From the NCBI GenBank assembly GCA_920105625.2, contig CAKKTE020000077.1:1655723-1719722 (forward strand): a stretch of 64,000 nucleotides of DNA, given 5' to 3'. Every line of letters begins with the position of its first letter. The first letter of the stretch is position 1. The DNA is from Clusia tigrina (Eukaryota; Arthropoda; Insecta; Diptera; Clusiidae). A model generated the notes under the pieces. It was not told the origin of the DNA. It worked only from the letters and a program-made list of their open reading frames with translations, and searched no databases. Both the position numbers and the translations under genes were made by a program. This document shows positions 56,714 through 64,000 of this stretch, piece after piece.

Positions 56714-57260
56714 AAATTTGAAAATGGAAGGAATATCTATGGTATATTAAATGAACTTGTTTGTTAACATCAGAGTTTTCAACTCCAAATTAAATATTAT
56801 AATTTTTTTGGAGTAATTATCACCTTTTTTAGAAGTTTCGTAGTTAATTTTAAAACACAAATGAAATGAACCCCTAAAAGATTCATTTAAACGTAGTCCT
56901 GATTTCATAAAATTTCATTTCTTCAAATATTCAACATTTTACACAAACATACACAACATCCCAGCAGTGAAACCAACTAGATAATATACTAGTAAAACTC
57001 ATATATATGTAATATTCATATATTCGAGTATGTATGAACAAATAATGTGTACTCGAAATTGTATAAGAATTTTTGTGCAAAAATGAGGAATGTGTTTCCA
57101 CTTTTCTTTGCGGACGCTTTGCGGATATTTTAGTTAACTTGAAGATTTATCTCTAAAATGAGGAATTACAAAAAGCGAATGAAACTATAAAAAGAACTGT
57201 TTTTCTTCAAATTCCAATATTTGTCTTTACTTCCCTTTTTATCAAATTGACAAGAAAGGA
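56714..57260 (-). mobile_element. Element X part 3, unit U1
   Basis: Counterpart of 41,294-41,840; ends GGAAC at the U1/U2 junction. Confidence 0.72.
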
Positions 57261-57790
57261 ACCAAAAAGGCGCTTATGGGTGAAAGACTGGAAGCTGAGA
57301 AGGGCACGTAAAGGTAACTTTTACCTTCTTCATCAGGAGCTAAGGTTATGCCCAATCGTACAGATAATATTTGCGAATTTTCGGAGCTGCTGAAGTTGGT
57401 GGAATCTGATATTCAGCGTTGGCACTTTCCCCATTGCATAGGACCTCTAGATGGCAGACATGTCGCATTTAGAGCTTCTAAGTCAGATGATGCGTTGTAC
57501 TACAACTATAAAGGATTCCATAGTGTTTTTTTTATAGGCAATATGTGATGCGAATTACAAATTCATTTTTGTTGATATTGGGTGTACTGGTCGAATCAGC
57601 GACGGAGGTGTCTTAAATCGAAGCGATCTTAGAGATGTTCTGTCCAAAGCAGATACTTTTTTTTCAAAGGATACAATTAGTGGTAATAATAGACGATGCC
57701 TTTCATTTGGAAAAACATGTAATCAACGACATTACTGACGAATCTTCACGAGAAATTGTAAACTTTATAGAATATATCTTAGAAAGTTAG
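57261..57790 (+). pseudogene. PIF/Harbinger transposase remnant, copy C
   Basis: CIGPLDGRHVAFRASKSD, YYNYKGFHSVFF, ICDANYKFIFVDIG. It shares with copy A the deletion removing the LPHVIIG block and several substitutions, although its left flank is that of copy B. Non-functional. Confidence 0.83.
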
Positions 57791-57946
57791 TGTTGATCAG
57801 GCTTAATTAGCCTGTCCACTAACAAAAGCAATGTACTATGACACCACTAAAATGTAATAAAACACAGAGAGAGAGACCTAACGGAACAAAGCAGGGGTAA
57901 TAATGAGACAGAATTGATTAGAGTGTGGTGGAATGAGACAGTACAG

Positions 57947-58226
57947 GTGTGCTGTTGATTTCTGAGACATAATAAAAAATGCTTGGGGAAAAATTTCCTT
58001 TCATTGAAAGATCTCTGATGAGGAGAAGTGGTGTGTCCGAAATAGCTATAAGATCTGCCAAAAAATGTTTCAATAATTCTTCTTCTTCTTCTTCTGAAAA
58101 ATTATTCCGGTGGTATAACCACACATACGCAATTGCAACTACTGTTGCAACTTGTCTTGTCAATAAATTCGTTATAAAAATAATCTTCATATTCGCAGAA
58201 TTGAGGACTATCGACTTACTCACATT
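57947..58226 (-). repeat. Segment Z, copy C
   Basis: Third copy; the minus-strand frame (57,918-58,223) stays open. The acidic run is one codon longer (one more TTC on the plus strand near 58,080-58,095). Confidence 0.6.
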
Positions 58227-58279
58227 CTTAGTTCACATTATTCTGTGTAGTGTCGTTAAGGGGATTAATTAGTGTGCTT

Positions 58280-58979
58280 ATTACTTAGACACCTTGAACA
58301 TATTAGGCGGGTTTTTGAATTTTATTAAGTCGATCATTTATAGTCTGTGCATTATTGTTTAGTCCAAGTTTTTTAGTCTCGCTTTCGTCGTCTGCTGTGA
58401 GCAAATCAAAACGGTTTTAGGAGGTTGGGTTGCTTAGCCAATAAGATTTTAATGAATTTTGTTTACGATTTTGTGCTATTGTTTTATATTTCTTGTTGCT
58501 ATTTTTCGCGCTGAGGTGATTTTAAGCTGGCGAGCGAATTCTTTTTAGTTTTGTTGCTGTAAATGCTGTTGTTTTTAAGTATATCAAATTTGTTACCTTG
58601 CCTGTTTGCACTTTCGCTTGTTGCCATTCGTAGAGTCTGAAGATATTGTTGTTGTAGTCGTTACATTAGAAAAATGAGTTATTGGGAGTACTTTGGTTGG
58701 TGTAGGTGTATTTGTGGTTGTGGCTGTCACTATTGTTGTAGTTAGATGGTTTAGTAGAAATGAATCTACCGCTGTTATTGCCGCTCTATCTTCGTAAGTT
58801 AGAATCTTAATTTTTTTATAATACTTTATTTGGAAATATATTGGAAATGTCCCAGATAGCTGTCGCGAATTGTATACAGCGATCACTACACTATCGCACA
58901 TATATATCACTGTAATTATTTAAATTAAGGCTAGAATACGAAGCAAACGTATATGCGTCCGCACACTGCGGCTATACAA
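58280..58979 (-). pseudogene. 5' fragment of second Jockey-type LINE, copy C
   Basis: Counterpart of 35,010-35,709, with the same GGCTAGAATACGAAGC stretch (58,928 on). Thr-rich ORF1 start frame 58,593-58,910. Confidence 0.68.
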
Positions 58980-59422
58980 AACAACTGAAAAAAAAATTTT
59001 TGGTGATAATTTTTCATTGTTAATGAACTCTCAAAATCCACATGTCGAAATATTACAGTTGCGTTTAAGTAAAAAAATTAATTCGACTAACAAAAAAAAT
59101 GTATTTATTCATTATTAAAGAAAGAGACACTGCCTCGGTTTAATTAAAAGCATAAAGCCGTTAACTTGGTTCGTTTAGCTGCATTTTTGGCTTATTTTGA
59201 AGATTTTTCTGAGATTATTGAAATTGTTGTTATTTGGGCATACTGTAAAAGAGTTAAGTTCCCTTTGACCAGCTATTTCCTAATTTTCGTTTCCCTATGC
59301 TCATAACTCTTCTAAGTTTCGTCTCCCTATACTCTATCTTTGGTCCATGACCATACTTAAATATGCACGCAGAGGGGTATTACTGGAGCACTCGTATTTT
59401 AATATAAATAAATTTTTATTAA
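58980..59422 (-). mobile_element. Element X part 1, unit U2
   Basis: Counterpart of 35,710-36,159; the landmark reads ATTACTGGAGCACTCG and lacks the GGACC that follows it in U0 and U1. Confidence 0.7.
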
Positions 59423-59487
59423 TGAAGATTATTTTTCTAACGAATTTATTGACAAGACAAGTTGCCACAGTAGTTGCAATTGCGTAT
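59423..59487. mobile_element. Fold-back element, left piece, unit U2
   Basis: TGAAGATTATTTTTCTAACG to GCGTAT, then BEL-2, exactly as at 44,016-44,080. Confidence 0.7.
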
Positions 59488-59988
59488 TATTATTCCACCT
59501 TACTTTTGCTGGGTCTTGATGGTTACATCAGACCCTTGTTTTGTGGTTATGAAATAGCCTAGGTGCAAAACCAAGACTAATATTGAATGAAGATACTGGT
59601 GCCTATAACCAGATCTTCGATATTTGTGTGGAAAGTAGCCTAGGTACAAAACCAAGACTATTGTTGAGTGAAGGTACTAGTACATATAACCAGTCCTCCG
59701 GAATGACCAATTCAATAAAATACTCGTTAATAGATTTCAAAGAACTGATACATATTTAATAACTTCACTTAATTTATACTATTACAATTGAACCATTATT
59801 GCTTACTTAGATATTTTACATATAAAATAAAACATAAACAAGTAATAAAAAGGTAATGCAAAAAACTACAATTAATGTGCACAAAGTGCTGATGCACGTG
59901 AAAATTCGGTGTCAGCGATTTGCGCTGTCGTTGGCCGCAGTCAAGGGCGTGCATTGCAGAGGTTGTTGACTTCGCTTAGAATGCAACA
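59488..59988 (-). repeat. BEL-2 copy 2 3' LTR (edge truncated)
   Basis: 501 bp, the same length and edge as 44,081-44,581, with scattered substitutions (near 59,517, 59,528, 59,720 and 59,774). Confidence 0.9.
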
Positions 59989-59999
59989 TTCTCCCCCTC
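59989..59999 (-). promoter_or_regulatory. BEL-2 copy 2 polypurine tract
   Basis: AGAGGGGGAGAA on the minus strand directly before TGTTGCATTC. One base differs from copy 1. Confidence 0.82.
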
Positions 60000-60066
60000 T
60001 TTGAACAGCGGTTCAACATTTACAGTAAAAGTTGGTTGTTCGCCGGGTGTCGACAGAATATGTGAT

Positions 60067-60948
60067 TCACTGATATTCAGTCTCTTTCGTGGTGCTGGTT
60101 TCGGTTTCCTTGTTTTGTGTGTTCGCCATGCGATTAATAATGATTCCAAGGACGCAAAGATAACTGACGGTATAATGATGAATATGATGGTATCTTATGT
60201 CATTGGGTTTAAGTTCTGCCAACTGATTCTGCAATCGCGTTGTTTCTCCCAAGTTGGATATGAAATGTGTTGGCTTATTTGGTAAAGGCTTTAGATGCTT
60301 TATCAAAATAGGTTCTGGTAGGCTCGCAAGTCGTGTATAAGCCATTTTACGCGTACTTTCGTAGCTTTTGTGGCCTTGAATAAGTATTTGGCCTTCCTTG
60401 ATAAAGCAGGTGTCATCAAGCCCCAAGAGTCTGGCGCCGTCTAATGATAGTTGTGAGATGTTGTTGTCACATATCACGTTGATTGAGGACATCTTGTTCA
60501 CCCCATAAATCCACTGGTTTCCGTTCTGCAACTGATACCAAACGGAATCCGAACCAGATTGGTGGAGATGACAGCTCTCGGATACTGCTAGATGATTAAA
60601 TATATCCATTTCACATCTTCCGAATTCGGCATTAGCAACATTGCCGATAAGATCCAAGGCGCCTCTTTTCTGCCGGCTGTTTGATGGTGCCGACAGCCTG
60701 TGGTTGTGTAATAGACCAATTCGCTGACAAGATTCTCTTTGGAGTAGCTGACCACAAAGTGTGTCTACCATGAACGTCATATTTTTTATGATTCGCCATT
60801 CTTGCCAGTAGAGATCGAGGTCATAAAATATGACTAAATTCCATTCATTGGTTATTATGTTGGTGGTGCCTATGTTCTCAAAATAGAGGCCGAGTTTGTT
60901 GTTAAATTTGTCTTGCTTAATTCTTCCATCACATGGCGTTATTGCCAA
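60067..60948 (-). pseudogene. BEL-2 copy 2 env-like region, separated from pol by TGA
   Basis: Same region as in copy 1: Cys-rich ectodomain-like part, R-Q-K-R site followed by GALDLIGNVANAEFG. Differences from copy 1: a TGA at 60,949-60,951 where copy 1 has TGC, a 30-bp in-frame deletion before the cleavage site, and an 11-bp deletion near 60,138 that destroys the membrane segment and tail by frameshift. It cannot give an anchored protein as it stands. Confidence 0.72.
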
Positions 60949-63900
60949 TCAGAGTAGTAGACCTGTGATTACGGTGCCTATATTACTAAGTCGACATTTT
61001 TTCGGCGGTGCTGCAGGCGCGGATTCCTGCTGAGCTTCGGAAGTGGGTTCTATTGGGAGTGGGGCAAGACGGTGTATCGGTCTCTTTAACGTGTTGTTCA
61101 TAGTACGGATGTCTGCAACACGAACATAGCCATCTTCGCCATTATATACCTTAGTTATAAGTCCCAGAGACCACTGACGAACGGGTGTGTTTTCTTCCTT
61201 AATTAAGACCAGCCTTCCAAGTTCAATATTCTTCTGGGGTTGTTTCCATTTTGTTTTCTGTTGCAATTCACTCAGGTATTCCTTAGTCCATCTGTGCCAG
61301 AATTCCTGCTTGATGCTGTTGATTAGTTGCCAGCGTTTGCCCAAAGAAACTTCGCAAGCTGCTGCCGCGGTGTCGATGGAGGCAGTCATGGGTTCTCCGA
61401 TTAGGAAGTGTCCCGGAGTTAATGCCGCGAGGTCTCTGGAGTCAGTTGAAATGGGGGTGATAGGCCGCGAATTGAGTATGGCTTCGATATCAATTATGAG
61501 TGTCTCCAGTTCTTCATATGTGAGGGACGCGGTATTGAGACTGCGTTGAAGAAGTTGTTTGGCCGATTTGACAGCTGCCTCCCATAAGCGTCCGAAATGA
61601 GGAGCGCGGGGAGGAATGAAATGGAAGTTGATTCCTTTGTAGTTACAGGAATTTTTTATTTTTTCTTGGCCCCCTGTCGAGAATATTGACCCGGTGAGCT
61701 CTGAAAGTTTGTTCTTGGCACCTACAAAGTTTGTGGCGTTGTCGCAATATAAGTTTCTGCAGTTGCCGCGTCTACCCATGAATCGCGTCAGAGCTCCAGT
61801 GAAGGCTTCAGTAGTTAACTCAGTTACCATTTCTAAGTGTACTGCTTTCGTAGTGAAGCAGATAAATACTGCAACATAGCTTTTCTGAGAACGCTTTCCT
61901 CTTAGACGATAGTGTGTCCAGACGGGTCCCCAGAAGTCTACGCCAGAGTTGATGAATGGCCTAGCAGGTTCTACGCGATTCGCAGGTAGATTGCCCATGA
62001 TTTGAGTTAGGAGTTTAGGCTTGTTTTTGTAGCATGTGATGCAATTTTGCACAGTCGTTCGTGCCAGAGTTTTGCCTTTTACCGGCCAGAAACGTTGTCG
62101 TGTAGTCGCTAAAACTCCTTGTGGTCCGATATGCAGGTTTTTTCGATGAATGTCCTCCATCAAAAGTTTCGTGAATGGATGAGATGCGGGTAGTAACATC
62201 GGGTGTTTTGCATTGTATAAAAGGGATGAGGCTTCCAGTCGGCCACCTACTCGAATTATGTTGTTTTCGTCGAGAAATGGTGATAAACTTAAAAGATCAC
62301 TGGATTTGTGAAGTTCTTTGAAGGATTTCAGATGCTTCCACTCTGTTGCAAATTCAACTTGCTGCATGGCTCTAATTATGATGCCCAATCCCTCTTCGAG
62401 TTCTTCGCAGGTTAATGAGGAACCCTTCTTGTGATTAGGATTGCGACTGTGTTGAATAAAGCGTGCTACATAGGCTGTGATCCTTTGGAGTTTAGGAAAT
62501 GTGTTCCTATGGTTGATGTTGGTTATGAAGTGGTCTCCGCATGATTGGGTCACGTTCACTGTAACCGTTGTTTTTCGTTCTTCATTGCAGTCAGATTCAG
62601 GTTTGTATGGCACAGACCATGTTGCTTCTGAGCTATGAAGAAATAAGGGACCATAGAACCATAACGTGCAGTTCTTCAATTTTGATGGAGTAATTCCACG
62701 TGATAGAATGTCGGCTGGATTTTCTTTCGATCTGACGTGTCGCCATTGTTGAGATAAGCTGAGGTTTTGTATGGTTGCTATGCGGTTGGCAACGAAGGTT
62801 TGATAGGATGACGATGTGGAATTGATCCATGCTAGTACAATTTCAGAGTCTGACAAGAAGAACGTAGGAGTCTCTCGCAATTGTTGTTCTTTTTTTACTC
62901 GATTTACTAGCTCAGCCGTCAACATAGCCGCACAAAGTTCTAGTCTTGGAATAGTGGTAGACTTGACTGGTGCTACCTTGGATTTGGCGCAAAGTAGTCG
63001 TACAAGTACTACGTTGTCCTCGGTAACTGAACGAACGTAAACTGCACCGCCGTACGCCCGTTCAGAAGCATCAGCGAAGACATGTATCTGAACAAATTTC
63101 GGCACGTGTTTCCCAAAGGCATGTCTTTGTACATCAATTTTGTCCAATTTAGTTAGTTCATCTCGAAAACGGAGCCATCGTGTGTGTAGGTCCATTGGTA
63201 ATGCTGCATCCCAATCTAGCTTCAATGTCCAAAGTTGCTGCAGAAATAGTTTTGCCGATACGACTACTGGTCCCATAATCCCAAGGGGATCAAAAAGACG
63301 CGAAATGTCCGAGGATACAATCCTTTTAGTAATCCTTGTTGTATCGGAATAATTTGTTTTGACCCGGAGGCTATCATTTACTGGAATCCATGACAATCCT
63401 AGTGTTTTAATGTGGTCGTCGGAGTCTATATCGAAGTCAAACTGCATTGCTCGATCTGCCATTGGTATCTCCTGCAGCAGTTTGGGATGATTGGCGCACC
63501 ATTTTCTCAGTTTGAAGCCACCTTTGGCGAGTAGTTGCTGGAGTTGAGTTTGAGCAAAAATGGCTTCTGTTAGGCTATTGCATCCTGTCATGACATCATC
63601 CACATAGAAATCCCTTTGCAGGATTGCGGCAGCGACTGGATGGTTGATCCTTTCATCTTTGGCGAGTTGTTGCAAGCATTTTGTAGCCAAATAAGGTGCT
63701 GATGTTGTTCCATATGTTACTGTATTTAGCTTATAGAACTGAATTGGTAAAGTAGGTTCAGTTCTCCAAGCAATTAATTGAAGATTTCGATCCTGGTCGT
63801 TGATTAGGATCTGACAGTACATCTTTTCTATATCTGCGGTGAAAACGAATCTGGGCAACCGAAAGCGCAGTAATATGGTGAATAGATCGTCTTGAATTGT

Positions 63901-64000
63901 TGGACCAGTGGCTAGCACGTCATTTAGTGCAAGGTTCGTTGATGACTTCGCTGATGCGTAAAAAACCAGTCTCAATTTGGTGGTTTTGCTTGATGGCTTA
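60949..64000 (-). CDS. pol: BEL-2 copy 2 pol: RT, RNase H, integrase (N-terminus beyond window)
   Basis: Open frame of more than 1008 codons, still open at the window edge; the first listed codon (63,975, TTG) is only an in-frame Leu. By residue from there: RT LPRFVFTADIEKMYCQI (catalytic Asp about 48) and YVDD at 124-127. RNase H follows with FADASERAYGG, IPRLELCAAML and HVRSKENPADILSRG; one Trp of the SDSEIV block is Leu (FFLSDSEIV). Integrase core: GVDFWGPV about 678, CDNATNFVGA about 744, GRLWEAAVK about 797, all catalytic residues present. The C-terminal LVLIKEENTPVRQWSLG domain is followed by a hydrophobic end and the TGA. Intact as far as visible; gag and protease lie outside. Confidence 0.9.
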   Translation of the reverse strand, partial: KPSSKTTKLRLVFYASAKSSTNLALNDVLATGPTIQDDLFTILLRFRLPRFVFTADIEKMYCQILINDQDRNLQLIAWRTEPTLPIQFYKLNTVTYGTTSAPYLATKCLQQLAKDERINHPVAAAILQRDFYVDDVMTGCNSLTEAIFAQTQLQQLLAKGGFKLRKWCANHPKLLQEIPMADRAMQFDFDIDSDDHIKTLGLSWIPVNDSLRVKTNYSDTTRITKRIVSSDISRLFDPLGIMGPVVVSAKLFLQQLWTLKLDWDAALPMDLHTRWLRFRDELTKLDKIDVQRHAFGKHVPKFVQIHVFADASERAYGGAVYVRSVTEDNVVLVRLLCAKSKVAPVKSTTIPRLELCAAMLTAELVNRVKKEQQLRETPTFFLSDSEIVLAWINSTSSSYQTFVANRIATIQNLSLSQQWRHVRSKENPADILSRGITPSKLKNCTLWFYGPLFLHSSEATWSVPYKPESDCNEERKTTVTVNVTQSCGDHFITNINHRNTFPKLQRITAYVARFIQHSRNPNHKKGSSLTCEELEEGLGIIIRAMQQVEFATEWKHLKSFKELHKSSDLLSLSPFLDENNIIRVGGRLEASSLLYNAKHPMLLPASHPFTKLLMEDIHRKNLHIGPQGVLATTRQRFWPVKGKTLARTTVQNCITCYKNKPKLLTQIMGNLPANRVEPARPFINSGVDFWGPVWTHYRLRGKRSQKSYVAVFICFTTKAVHLEMVTELTTEAFTGALTRFMGRRGNCRNLYCDNATNFVGAKNKLSELTGSIFSTGGQEKIKNSCNYKGINFHFIPPRAPHFGRLWEAAVKSAKQLLQRSLNTASLTYEELETLIIDIEAILNSRPITPISTDSRDLAALTPGHFLIGEPMTASIDTAAAACEVSLGKRWQLINSIKQEFWHRWTKEYLSELQQKTKWKQPQKNIELGRLVLIKEENTPVRQWSLGLITKVYNGEDGYVRVADIRTMNNTLKRPIHRLAPLPIEPTSEAQQESAPAAPPKKCRLSNIGTVITGLLL

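Larger units (their letters stand above)
41841..57260 (+). repeat. Tandem array unit U1 (15.42 kb, with BEL-2)
   Basis: Starts at the junction GGAAC|CAAAAAGGCGC and repeats U0, with BEL-2 (44,081-51,671) inserted in the fold-back element. Equivalent landmarks in U2 are 15,420 bp further (41,928 and 57,348; 40,361 and 55,781). Confidence 0.88.
57261..64000 (+). repeat. Tandem array unit U2 (partial, runs off the window)
   Basis: Starts at the second GGAAC|CAAAAAGGCGC junction. It contains Harbinger C, Z, LINE scrap, X part 1, the left piece of the fold-back element and BEL-2 copy 2, which continues beyond 64,000. Confidence 0.86.
59488..64000 (-). mobile_element. BEL-2 copy 2 (3' part; runs off the window)
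   Basis: 3' LTR, polypurine tract, env-like region and a long open pol. The same truncated LTR edge as copy 1 shows that it is a duplicate of the same insertion. Its pol is better preserved than that of copy 1; its env-like region is worse. Confidence 0.91.

Noticed and set aside
1..64000. CRISPR arrays, bacterial operons, rRNA or tRNA genes
   Set aside because: The direct repeats are LTRs and duplicated TE blocks; nothing has CRISPR spacing. tRNA-like matches are only primer binding sites of about 14-18 bases.

Overview
The window is a eukaryotic, AT-rich, gene-poor stretch made almost entirely of transposable elements and their remains. The families present (BEL/Pao and Ty3/gypsy LTR elements, Jockey- and R1-clade LINEs, mariner, PIF/Harbinger) together with the AT microsatellites point to an insect, most likely a dipteran; a tephritid-like fly is my guess, not something the sequence proves. 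I see no host protein gene, rRNA, tRNA or CRISPR. The nesting and decay look like pericentromeric heterochromatin or a TE-trap (piRNA-cluster-like) locus.

Layout. 96-5766: BEL/Pao element BEL-1 (+) with two 352-bp LTRs, a tRNA-Tyr-like primer site and a broken gag-pol. 5.9-23.2 kb: a mosaic of fossils. These are a LINE ORF1 scrap, an inverted pair of repeat Y (6.84/15.17 kb), small Jockey RT scraps, an inverted pair of a 1.34-kb TIR element X (8.72-10.06 and 20.11-21.49 kb), a 5'-deleted R1-clade LINE (-), a gypsy integrase scrap, a decayed gypsy element of 412/mdg1 type, a dead mariner and a Jockey ORF1 (+). 23.4-30.7 kb: a decayed Pao-type gag-protease (-), split by a young, apparently intact 5.27-kb gypsy element (GYP-1, -) of CsRn1-like type. 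GYP-1 has 257-bp LTRs, GCTT target duplications, a tRNA-Trp primer site, a CHCC gag, a 1068-aa pol and a canonical -1 slippery heptamer at the gag/pol overlap. 31.0-33.8 kb: LINE fragments.

33,995-64,000 is a tandem array. The basic unit is about 7.85 kb: Harbinger transposase remnant, inverted-repeat segment Z, 5' scrap of a second LINE, part of X, fold-back element, rest of X carrying a 4.67-kb Jockey LINE. It occurs as U0 (33,995-41,840), U1 (41,841-57,260) and U2 (57,261 to the window end). U1 and U2 are enlarged to about 15.4 kb by the same insertion of an env-like-bearing BEL element (BEL-2, -). Shared insertion junctions, LINE target duplications and an identical truncated LTR edge show that the copies arose by duplication, not by repeated insertion. 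U2 carries the best BEL-2 pol, an open frame running off the window; the U1 copy is broken in several places.

The coding sequences do not form a host pathway. Each full LTR element has its own gag, protease, RT, RNase H and integrase. GYP-1 is the only element whose entire coding set looks functional by eye. The BEL-2 copy in U2 has a coherent pol but a damaged env-like tail. From 23 kb onward nearly all retroelements lie on the minus strand, so a plus-strand transcript through the region would be antisense to them.
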